From: Actinokineospora iranica
Lineage (GTDB): Bacteria; Actinomycetota; Actinomycetes; Mycobacteriales; Pseudonocardiaceae
Direction of reading: 5' to 3'
Assembly: GCF_900101685.1 (NCBI RefSeq)
Contig: NZ_FMZZ01000004.1
Coordinates: 186,001-250,000, forward strand
Length of the DNA stretch: 64,000 nucleotides
Every line of letters starts with the position of its first letter. Position 1 is the first letter of the stretch. Below the pieces are notes generated by a model that did no database searches, was not told where the DNA came from, and saw only the letters and a program-made list of their open reading frames with translations. This document shows positions 57,655 through 64,000 of the stretch, in pieces. A program made the translations under genes and the position numbers.

Positions 57655-58284
57655 TCAGTGCCCCCGCTCTATCCATTCCGCCAGGTGCGGGCCTTCCGCG
57701 CCGATGGTGGTGGAGTCGCCGTGGCCGGTGTGGACGATGGTTTCCGGGGGCAGGTCCAGCAGGCGCTCGGTGATCGAGTCGATGATCGTGGGGAAGTCGC
57801 TGAACGAGCGGCCGGTGGCGCCGGGGCCGCCCTCGAACAGGGTGTCGCCGCTGAACACCGCGTTCAACTGCGGCGCGTAGACGCAGACACCGCCGGGTGA
57901 GTGGCCCGGGGTGTGCAGGATCTGCAGCAGGACGCCCGCCACCTCGATCTCCTGGCCGTCGTGCAGCGGCTCGAAGTCGTCGTCGGGGTAGACGTGCCGC
58001 CACAGCTCCTCGTCGGCCGGGTGCAGCATGACCAGCGCGTCGGTGACCTTGGCGAGGTCTTCCGCGGCGTTGATGTGGTCGTCGTGGGCGTGGGTGCAGA
58101 TGATCGCGACGACCCTGCGGTCGTCTACGGCGGCGAGGATCTCGTCGGCGTCGTGCGCGGCGTCGATGATCACGACCTCGCGGTCGTCGCCGACGAGCCA
58201 GACGTTGTTGTCGACCTCCCAGGTGCCGCCGTCGAGGCTGAACGTGCCGGAGGTGACCACGTGGTCGATGCGGGCGTCGTCCAT
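57655..58284 (-). CDS. Metallo-beta-lactamase-fold hydrolase, partner of MscR
   Basis: 209 residues. Zinc motif 'ICTHAHDDHINAA' (HxHxDH), later His in 'LHTPGHSPGGVCVY', Asp in 'VFSGDTLFEGG' and a final His in 'VHTGHGDSTTIG': a glyoxalase-II-like set. It overlaps the mscR stop by one base, the arrangement known in mycobacteria (Rv2259-Rv2260). It probably hydrolyses the S-formylmycothiol formed by MscR to formate and mycothiol, completing formaldehyde detoxification. Confidence 0.9.
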   Translation of the reverse strand: MDDARIDHVVTSGTFSLDGGTWEVDNNVWLVGDDREVVIIDAAHDADEILAAVDDRRVVAIICTHAHDDHINAAEDLAKVTDALVMLHPADEELWRHVYPDDDFEPLHDGQEIEVAGVLLQILHTPGHSPGGVCVYAPQLNAVFSGDTLFEGGPGATGRSFSDFPTIIDSITERLLDLPPETIVHTGHGDSTTIGAEGPHLAEWIERGH

Positions 58285-59369
58285 CAGAAGACCACCACCG
58301 AGCGCAGCACGTCGCCGCTGTGCATCCGGTCGAACGCCTGCTCGACGTCGCCGACGCCGATGGTCTCGGAGACGAACGCGTCGAGGTCGATGCGGCCCTG
58401 CCGGTAGAGGTCGACCAGGTAGGGGAAGTCGCGGGCGGGCAGGCAGTCGCCGTACCAGCTCGACTTGAGGGCGCCGCCGCGGGAGAACAGGTCGATCATC
58501 GGCAACTCGATTCGCAGGTCGGGGGTGGGCACGCCGACGAGGACGACGGTGCCCGCGAGGTCACGCGCGTAGAACGCCTGCTTCCAGGTCTCCGGGCGGC
58601 CGACGGCCTCGATGACCACGTCGGCGCCGAAGCCGCCGGTGAGGTCCCGGATCGCGGCCACCGAGTCGGCGGCGGTCGCGTCGACAGTGTGGGTGGCGCC
58701 GAATCCCTTGGCCCACTCCAGTTTCCTCGGGTCGACGTCGACGGCGATGATCGTCGTCGCGCCCGCGAGCCGGGCGCCCGCGATGGCCGCGTCGCCGACG
58801 CCGCCGCAGCCGATCACCGCGACGCTGTCGCCCCGGCTTACCGCGCCGGTGTTGAGCGCCGCGCCGAGTCCGGCCATGACCCCGCAGCCGAGCAGTCCGA
58901 CCGCGGCGGGCGAGACCTCGGGGTCGACCTTCGTGCACTGTCCGCTGTGGACGAGGGTTTTCTCGATGAACGCGCCGATGCCCAACGCGGGCGACAGCGG
59001 GGTCCCGTCGGCCAGCGTCATCGGCTGGGCGGCGTTGTGCGTGTCGAAGCAGTACCAGGGCTTGCCCTTGCGGCACGCGCGGCACCGGCCGCAGACCGCC
59101 CGCCAGTTCAGGACCACGAAATCCCCGGGCGCGATGTCGACCACGCCGTCACCGACCGACTCCACGATCCCGGCCGCCTCGTGCCCGAGCAGGAACGGGA
59201 ACTCGTCGTTGATACCGCCCTCCCGGTAGTGCAGGTCGGTGTGGCACACCCCGCAGGACTGGACGCGCACCACCGCCTCACCCGGCCCCGGGTCGGGCAC
59301 CACGACCGTCTCCACGCTTACCGGCTGCCCCTTAGCGCGGGCGATGACGCCTTGGACCTGTTGTGGCAT
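58284..59369 (-). CDS. mscR: S-(hydroxymethyl)mycothiol dehydrogenase / S-nitrosomycothiol reductase
   Basis: 361 residues, zinc alcohol dehydrogenase of class III type. '[17 protein letters not shown]' binds the catalytic zinc, '[14 protein letters not shown]' follows, and the structural zinc site is '[16 protein letters not shown]'. The NAD site is '[17 protein letters not shown]' with Asp in '[13 protein letters not shown]'. Mycothiol replaces glutathione in actinobacteria; the enzyme oxidises the formaldehyde adduct and reduces S-nitrosomycothiol. Upstream of the metallo-hydrolase in an operon. ATG at 59369. Confidence 0.95.
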   Translation of the reverse strand: MPQQVQGVIARAKGQPVSVETVVVPDPGPGEAVVRVQSCGVCHTDLHYREGGINDEFPFLLGHEAAGIVESVGDGVVDIAPGDFVVLNWRAVCGRCRACRKGKPWYCFDTHNAAQPMTLADGTPLSPALGIGAFIEKTLVHSGQCTKVDPEVSPAAVGLLGCGVMAGLGAALNTGAVSRGDSVAVIGCGGVGDAAIAGARLAGATTIIAVDVDPRKLEWAKGFGATHTVDATAADSVAAIRDLTGGFGADVVIEAVGRPETWKQAFYARDLAGTVVLVGVPTPDLRIELPMIDLFSRGGALKSSWYGDCLPARDFPYLVDLYRQGRIDLDAFVSETIGVGDVEQAFDRMHSGDVLRSVVVF

Positions 59370-59423
59370 TCGCGCTCCTCATCGAGTCGGCTATCCGCCA
59401 ACCGTATTGGAGGCCGCCCGTGC

Positions 59424-61058
59424 TCAGATGTCGCCCACATAGGGGATCTCGGTGACCGCGGGCGAGGTCATCCAGACCCGCAGCGCGGCCGTGGCGCGCA
59501 CGTCGTCCTCGTTGTACTCCAGCAGCCGCTTGCGCTGGGCGTGGTCGGGCTCGCCGCCGTCGAGGCCCACCGCGTCGCGGTACCAGCGCATCGAGTTCTC
59601 GCCGCTGGCCTCGTCGTCGCGCCACTTGAAGCCCGCCACCGGGGCGATCGTCTTGAGGCCCTTGCCGTGCGAGCACAGGAAGTGCTCGCGGACGCTGCCG
59701 AACAGGTCGAACCACTGGTCGGACTCGATGAAGTCGAGGACTTCGCGCTTGGCCGGGATGCCGGGGCGGCCAGCGAAGCGCTTCACCGACGCCAAGAGCC
59801 AGCGGTTCTCCGCCAACTCGTTGTAGCAGTAAGCACGGAAAGTCAGTCCGCGATCCGCCGCCGCTTTCCGGACCGCGGTCAGCCACTGCCAGAACTCGGC
59901 GAACGACCGCGCTTCGTCCACTGTGGGCAACGGGTCCCAGCTGACGAAGGCGCGGTAGCCCTGCGGCTCGCCGATATCCACGCCGGAGAGCAGCACCCCC
60001 CACAGGTAAGCGCCCGCGTCGCCGAAGCTCTCCATGTCGACGTCGACCTCGACGTCGGCGCGCGGCACGCCGATCCGCTCGGTGCGCCGCACCAACGTCA
60101 AGTCGGCGAGCCAGGCGCGCGCGAGTCCCACCGCGTCCACCAGCGGCATCCCGACCAGCGGCGGCACGTCCTTGTCCAGCGGGTCGACGCGCGCGAGCGC
60201 GTCCACCGTCGGCACGCCTGCCGCGCGCAGCAGCGCGGCGTCCTCGCCGCGCACGACCAGGCTCACGTCCCTTGCCTCCAGCAGGGTCGCCTCGCACACC
60301 GGCCACCACGGGCAGCTTCGGCACTCCACGATCCGCGTCGGCTCGGCCAGCGGGTCGCCGCCGGTCGCCGCGGCGTCCGCCACCGCCACCCGGTCGGCGA
60401 ACCGGGCGTCGTACTCGGCCAGCGCCGTCCGCCCGCCCGGCCAGGTCGGCGCCTCCAGGTCGTGCCAGACGACGACATCGCCTTCGAGGCCGATCACGCC
60501 CGCGAGCGCGTGCCGCTCGTCCGCGTGCCCGCCTGCCTGCAACAGCCTGCGGATGTGGGCCAGCCGAAGCTGGTCGCGCGGCTGCGGCCGGACCTTGCGC
60601 TTGGCGTCCTGCTTGCCCCCGATCACCGCCAGGTCGGCCAGCGGGGACGTGCGCGCGCCCGCGCCCGGGTCGGTGACCTTGTGCCGGACCACCAGGACCG
60701 GCACGTACCCGTGCGAGGTGCGGACCAGCAGATCGATCGTGCCACGCCTGCCGCCGTCGAGGTCGCGCGGCGGCTGCGCGCTCCAGATGAACGCGTGCCC
60801 GGCCGCCAGCGCCTCGACCGTGGCCGCCTCCCGCTCGGCGCTGGACCCGGCCGGGATCTCCACCCAGTCCCCGGCGAACCGCTCGGCGAGCTGGTCGGCG
60901 ACCATCCGCCGATGCGCCATGGCGTCGCCTTTGCGCAGCTCAGCGGTGGGATCGGGGGCCCCGCGCGGGGCGTCGCGCATGGCCGGGTCGTGCTCGAGGT
61001 GCACCCGACGCCTGCATCGGCTCACCACGCCGGCGTCGAGGAGCACCTTGGCAGTCAC
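59424..61058 (-). CDS. TM0106-type RecB-like nuclease
   Basis: 544 residues. The N-terminal 250 have the RecB-like cysteine and PD-(D/E)xK layout: 'VVSRCRRRVHLEHDPAM', 'RGTIDLLVRTSHGYVPVLVV' and 'VVRHKVTD', and a Cys cluster 'RIVECRSCPWWPVCEATLLE' resembling an Fe-S-bound Cas4-like site. The C-terminal 230 resemble an RNase-H-like exonuclease domain ('EVDVDMESFGDAGAYLWGV', 'AYCYNELAENRWL', 'LLEYNEDDVRATAALRVWM'). DNA processing is likely; partners unknown. It stands alone, with tandem repeats upstream at 61115. Confidence 0.88.
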   Translation of the reverse strand: MTAKVLLDAGVVSRCRRRVHLEHDPAMRDAPRGAPDPTAELRKGDAMAHRRMVADQLAERFAGDWVEIPAGSSAEREAATVEALAAGHAFIWSAQPPRDLDGGRRGTIDLLVRTSHGYVPVLVVRHKVTDPGAGARTSPLADLAVIGGKQDAKRKVRPQPRDQLRLAHIRRLLQAGGHADERHALAGVIGLEGDVVVWHDLEAPTWPGGRTALAEYDARFADRVAVADAAATGGDPLAEPTRIVECRSCPWWPVCEATLLEARDVSLVVRGEDAALLRAAGVPTVDALARVDPLDKDVPPLVGMPLVDAVGLARAWLADLTLVRRTERIGVPRADVEVDVDMESFGDAGAYLWGVLLSGVDIGEPQGYRAFVSWDPLPTVDEARSFAEFWQWLTAVRKAAADRGLTFRAYCYNELAENRWLLASVKRFAGRPGIPAKREVLDFIESDQWFDLFGSVREHFLCSHGKGLKTIAPVAGFKWRDDEASGENSMRWYRDAVGLDGGEPDHAQRKRLLEYNEDDVRATAALRVWMTSPAVTEIPYVGDI

Positions 61059-61114
61059 ACAGTGCAGCTTAGTTGCGTGGGACGACAGTCCTGGGACAGT
61101 CCGCCCAACCGGCC

Positions 61115-61156
61115 GAGCCGATGTGCCCGAGCCGATGTGCCTGAGCCGATGTGCCT
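61115..61156. repeat. Three 14-bp tandem repeats
   Basis: GAGCCGATGTGCC(C/T) three times head to tail, followed by a partial fourth unit (gagccgat). Intergenic, between the divergent nuclease gene and the gene at 61207. No CRISPR-like spacers. Confidence 0.8.
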
Positions 61157-61206
61157 GAGCCGATCACCGCCAGTAGGTTCTTCCCCATCGAGCGCGGGAG
61201 GCACAC

Positions 61207-61665
61207 ATGGCGCGGAACAAGGCGGTCGGCTCGCCGCGGATCACACCGGGCAAGGCGAAGAACGCGATCGCGATCGCCAAGGTCATCGGCCCGGCGGTGA
61301 TCCCGGTGGTCACCCCGTTCGTGGTGCGCGGGGCGGCCGCGGTGCGCGAGCAGTGGGACCGGCGCAAGGCCCGCAGGCTGGGCGTGTCGGTGGACGACAT
61401 CGGCCAGTACTCCGGCCGGGGCGGGGCGCTGCACGCGCGCATCTCGGGCGTGGCGACCGGGCTGGCCGAGTTGCGCGCCAAGCAGCACGTCCCGGCCGAG
61501 GACCTGGCGTTCGCCGAGGACGCGGAAAGCACGCTGCGGCAACTCGCCGCGGCGGTGCGGGCCGCTGAGCGGATGCCGACCCCGCGCCGCAAGGCCGCGC
61601 ACCGGGCGGTCAGCGCGGAACTGGACCGGATCGAGGACCGGCTGCTGCACGCGCTCGGCGTCTGA
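61207..61665 (+). CDS. DUF6474 family protein
   Basis: 152 residues. It starts 'ARNKAVGSPRITPGKAKNAI', then a short hydrophobic stretch ('AKVIGPAVIPVVTPFVV'), and 'LGVSVDDIGQYSGRGGALHA' in the middle; the C-terminal part is helical ('TLRQLAAAVRAAERMPTPRR'). This pattern belongs to an actinobacterial family I recall as DUF6474; function unknown. GGGAGG ahead of the ATG at 61207. Confidence 0.8.
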   Translation: MARNKAVGSPRITPGKAKNAIAIAKVIGPAVIPVVTPFVVRGAAAVREQWDRRKARRLGVSVDDIGQYSGRGGALHARISGVATGLAELRAKQHVPAEDLAFAEDAESTLRQLAAAVRAAERMPTPRRKAAHRAVSAELDRIEDRLLHALGV

Positions 61666-61727
61666 TCAGGTTCTTTACCCGGCACGTGGTTCAGCGCACA
61701 CCGCGACGCCGCTTACCCTGGTGAGCT

Positions 61728-62267
61728 GTGAGCCCTCGCCGAGCGACACCGCCGCGCGCTTTCCGCGCCGTGCGGACTGTCCTGCTGGGGCTCTCGTCGT
61801 CGGCCCTGGCGGTCGCCGCGCACGGCATGGCGGGCGGCGGGGTGCCGGACGCCGCGGTCACCCTGGTGCTCACGGCGCTGGTCGCCTGGGCGGGCACCGC
61901 GGTCGCCGACCGGCGCGGCGGGCCGTGCGCGATGGCGACCCTGCTCGGCGTGAGCCAGTACAGCCTGCACGTCCTGCTTACCGACGTCACGGCGGCGCAC
62001 CCGGAAGCCCCCGGCGCGGGCGGTGGGCTGATGCTTGCCACGCACGCGGTGGCCACTGTCCTGAGCGCGGCGCTGCTGACCAGCGCGTCGACAGCGCTGG
62101 CGATGATCGCCGCCGCCGTGTCCGGGCTGGTCCAGGCGCTGGTGGTGGCGCTGCCGCCGACTCCCGCCGTCCCGCGCCCCGCGCCGATCCAGACCGGCCG
62201 CGGACACCTGCTCGCCGTGGTGTTCCGCGAGGTCCTCTGCCGCCGCGGCCCACCGCTCACCTCCTGA
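61728..62267 (+). CDS. Membrane protein preceding the copper genes
   Basis: 179 residues, about four or five hydrophobic helices ('VLLGLSSSALAVAAHGMAGG', 'VTLVLTALVAWAGTAVAD', 'LMLATHAVATVLSAALLT', 'MIAAAVSGLVQALVVALPP') and a short basic C-terminus with a Cys ('FREVLCRRG'). No family named. It stands 69 bases before ycnI in the same direction. Similar small membrane proteins sit with YcnI/CopC/CopD in actinomycetes, so copper homeostasis is the best guess. GTG start at 61728. Confidence 0.75.
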   Translation: MSPRRATPPRAFRAVRTVLLGLSSSALAVAAHGMAGGGVPDAAVTLVLTALVAWAGTAVADRRGGPCAMATLLGVSQYSLHVLLTDVTAAHPEAPGAGGGLMLATHAVATVLSAALLTSASTALAMIAAAVSGLVQALVVALPPTPAVPRPAPIQTGRGHLLAVVFREVLCRRGPPLTS

Positions 62268-62335
62268 CCGCACGCATCCCCGAACCGAGCCCACGCCGGG
62301 CTCGCCCCTTCGCGTACCTCAGGAGACAAATCCCC

Positions 62336-63088
62336 ATGTCGACTTACCGCTTTATCGCCCGCGCGGGCGTCCTGCTCGCCGCCACCGGAACAGCGGCCCT
62401 GTTCACCACCGGCGTCGCGTCCGCCCACGTCACCGCCAAGGTCATCGGCGAGACCGCGGCCCAGGGCGGCTACACCAAGATCACCTTCCGGGTCCCGAAC
62501 GAGGACGACGCGGCGGGCACCGTGAAGCTGGAGATCAAGCTGCCGGAGGAGTACCCGCTCACCGCCGTGCGCACCAAGCCCACCCCGGGCTGGACCGCGC
62601 AGATCACCAAGGCCAAGCTCAAGACACCGGTCACCGTGCACGGCGCCGAGATCACCGAGGCGGTCACCTCGGTCGTCTGGACGGCGACCGAGGGCACCCG
62701 GATCGGCCCAGGCGAGTTCGGCGAGTTCGAGGTCTCCGCGGGCACGCTCCCGGAGAACACCGACCGGCTCGTCATCCCGGCTATCCAGACCTACGACAGC
62801 GGCAAGGTCGTGGCCTGGGACGCCCCGCCGCCCGCCCCGGGCGCGGAAGAGCCCGACCGCCCCGCGCCGGTCGTCGCGCTGACCAAGCCCGATGGCGACG
62901 GGCACACCGCCACCACGTCCACCGGCGCCGACAGCCACACCGACGCCGCCGTCGCGACCAGCGAGGACAACACCGCCCGCTGGCTCGGCGGCGCCGGTCT
63001 CGCCGTCGGCGCGCTCGGCCTCGGCCTCGGCGCTGGCGCGACCCTGCGCGCCAAGCGGCAGGTGGCGGCGGCGAAGGCGGGCGAGTAG
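62336..63088 (+). CDS. ycnI: YcnI-type copper-binding protein (DUF1775)
   Basis: 250 residues. Signal peptide 'RFIARAGVLLAATGTAALFT' up to 'VASAHVT', so the mature protein starts at or near His, the histidine-brace position that binds copper with the conserved Trp (candidate in 'TPGWTAQIT'). The DUF1775 core includes 'YTKITFRVPNED' and 'VTSVVWTATEG'. A linker and a C-terminal helix ('LGGAGLAVGALGLGLGAG') anchor it to the membrane. ATG 62336. It precedes copC by four bases in the operon. Confidence 0.93.
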   Translation: MSTYRFIARAGVLLAATGTAALFTTGVASAHVTAKVIGETAAQGGYTKITFRVPNEDDAAGTVKLEIKLPEEYPLTAVRTKPTPGWTAQITKAKLKTPVTVHGAEITEAVTSVVWTATEGTRIGPGEFGEFEVSAGTLPENTDRLVIPAIQTYDSGKVVAWDAPPPAPGAEEPDRPAPVVALTKPDGDGHTATTSTGADSHTDAAVATSEDNTARWLGGAGLAVGALGLGLGAGATLRAKRQVAAAKAGE

Positions 63089-63091
63089 GCG

Positions 63092-63637
63092 GTGCGGATT
63101 CTCAACCGCGCGGTAGCGGCGCTCGCGGTGGCCCTGTTCGCCCTCGTCGGGCTCGCGGGCACCGCTTCCGCGCACAACCAGCTCGTCTCCAGCAACCCGG
63201 CCGACCGGGCGTCCCTGGAGACCGGCCCGACCACCGTCGAGCTGACCTTCGACCAGCCGGTGCAGTCGGGCGACCGGCTCAACTCGGTCGTCGTCGTCGG
63301 CCCGGACGGCGTGGGCCAGTGGCAGGACGGCAAGGCCGCCGTCCGCGGCAACACGGTGTCGGTCCCGGTCCGCCCCCTCGGCCCGGCCGGGGACTACCGG
63401 ATCGGCTACAGCATCGTGTCCGCCGACGGGCACCCCGTGCGCGGCGACCTCCAGTTCACGCTGACCAAGGCGGGCACCGGCACCCCCGGCCCGGCGGCCG
63501 AAACCGCCGCCGGAGCGGCCGCTGGGGCAGGCGAGGACAGCGACGGTGTGCCCGTGTGGGTGTGGATCGCGGGCGCGGTCGCGCTGCTCGGCGCGGGCAT
63601 CGTGCTGGCCATGCGGGTCGGGGGGTCGGCGACGTGA
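63092..63637 (+). CDS. copC: CopC-type periplasmic copper-binding protein
   Basis: 181 residues. Signal peptide 'ALAVALFALVGLAGTASA', mature start 'HNQLVSSNPADRASLETGP' with the copper-binding N-terminal His, and the second site in 'IVSADGHPVRGDLQFTL' (Asp and His). A Gly/Ala linker and C-terminal helix ('VWVWIAGAVALLGAGIVLAM') anchor it. GTG start at 63092 right after ycnI, and its stop overlaps copD as GTGA. Delivers copper to the CopD membrane protein. Confidence 0.93.
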   Translation: MRILNRAVAALAVALFALVGLAGTASAHNQLVSSNPADRASLETGPTTVELTFDQPVQSGDRLNSVVVVGPDGVGQWQDGKAAVRGNTVSVPVRPLGPAGDYRIGYSIVSADGHPVRGDLQFTLTKAGTGTPGPAAETAAGAAAGAGEDSDGVPVWVWIAGAVALLGAGIVLAMRVGGSAT

Positions 63638-64000
63638 GCGAGACCCGGACCACCGCGGCGGCTCGGCTGCACCTGGCGACCGTCCTGGTCGTGTCCTCGG
63701 TCGTCGGCGTGCTCGTCGGCCTGGCCATCGTCACGACCGAGCCGATCCCCGGGCTGCCGGAGCCCGCCGCGGTGGTCCGGGTCGGCCTCCCGGTCGTGCG
63801 GGTGCTGCTCGACATGGCCGCCGTGGTCACCGTCGGGCTGTGCCTGCTGCCGCTGGTGATCGGCTTCGACCGCCCCAAGCTCGCCGAGCCGGTGCTGGCG
63901 GGCGCCCGCCGGGTCGCGATGGCGAGCGCGCTGGTGTGGGCCGTGACCGCGCTGGTGGCCCTGGTCCTGCACACCGCCGACCTGCACCCCGGCGAAGACG
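63634..64000 (+). CDS. copD: CopD-type copper-transport membrane protein (N-terminal part)
   Basis: 122 codons before the window ends. Hydrophobic helices appear in order ('HLATVLVVSSVVGVLVGLAI', 'VRVLLDMAAVVTVGLCLLPL', 'MASALVWAVTALVALVLHTA') as in CopD, which works with CopC in copper import. The GTG at 63634 overlaps the copC stop by four bases. The C-terminal part lies outside the window. Confidence 0.88.
   Translation, partial: MSETRTTAAARLHLATVLVVSSVVGVLVGLAIVTTEPIPGLPEPAAVVRVGLPVVRVLLDMAAVVTVGLCLLPLVIGFDRPKLAEPVLAGARRVAMASALVWAVTALVALVLHTADLHPGED

Noticed and set aside
61115-61170. CRISPR array
   Set aside because: The repeats are 14 bp head to tail without spacers, and no cas genes are present.
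58320-61568. 1082-codon plus-strand open frame opposite mscR and the nuclease gene
   Set aside because: Shadow translation; it runs through two good minus-strand genes and into the next plus-strand gene in the wrong frame.

Overview
The window is high-GC DNA from an actinomycete of the Pseudonocardiales type (relatives of Saccharothrix, Actinokineospora, Lentzea or Amycolatopsis). The evidence is strong G/C bias at third codon positions, many GTG and TTG starts, GTGA/ATGA stop-start overlaps, XRE/DUF5753 regulators with DUF397 partners, mycothiol-dependent formaldehyde detoxification, a split LigD, IdeR-type iron boxes and an AftB-like arabinosyltransferase candidate. The species cannot be fixed from the sequence. 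About 68 protein genes and one tRNA (Gly, anticodon GCC) are supported; the first and last genes run off the window.

Layout. 0-3.6 kb: homogentisate catabolism (IclR regulator, fumarylacetoacetase and an unknown protein on the minus strand; homogentisate dioxygenase divergent) around a palindromic operator candidate. 4.2-10.4 kb: an accessory island flanked by an imperfect direct repeat of the 3' end of a small membrane-protein gene. It carries an XRE/DUF5753 regulator with two DUF397 genes, a membrane-anchored NucA/NucB-like nuclease overlapping a DUF6461 gene, a second DUF6461-like gene, a decayed DUF6461 fragment, and a more A/T-rich trypsin-like protease with a divergent unknown gene. This is the part most likely to hold an undescribed system: a possible exported nuclease with immunity-like partners.

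10.4-25.4 kb: small membrane and secreted proteins, an iron-box-controlled DUF2470 gene, a CPBP protease, LigD as two genes (phosphoesterase-ligase and polymerase), a gene-poor stretch with a 142-bp hairpin repeat, a DM13 protein, arginine deiminase, an iron-box-controlled ferritin, a SEC-C protein, a P450 and a rhodanese. 25.4-33.1 kb: two sodium/acetate-type symporters with small membrane partners, a LytTR response regulator and a LytS-type kinase, with a signal-peptide peptidase between the regulators. 33.1-41.5 kb: an Fpg/Nei glycosylase, an ECF sigma factor fused to a zinc-finger anti-sigma domain and membrane segment, tRNA-Gly, an adenine-methylase-like protein, DUF2252 and an AftB-like transferase. 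41.5-50 kb: an MFS exporter, an AlgX/AlgJ-like SGNH protein, a SHOCT membrane protein with TQVV repeats, and an overlapping glycosyltransferase/coiled-coil/glycosyltransferase cluster.

50-64 kb: MsrA, a YefM-YoeB toxin-antitoxin pair with a perfect palindromic operator, a FadD acyl-CoA synthetase, a solitary XRE/DUF5753 regulator, three oxidoreductases, the MscR/metallo-hydrolase formaldehyde pair, a TM0106-type nuclease and the start of a copper-handling operon (membrane protein, YcnI, CopC, CopD).

All statements come from reading the sequence and recalled family knowledge; no searches were run. Family names are assignments by recognised motif, and most starts were chosen from ribosome binding sites and overlaps.
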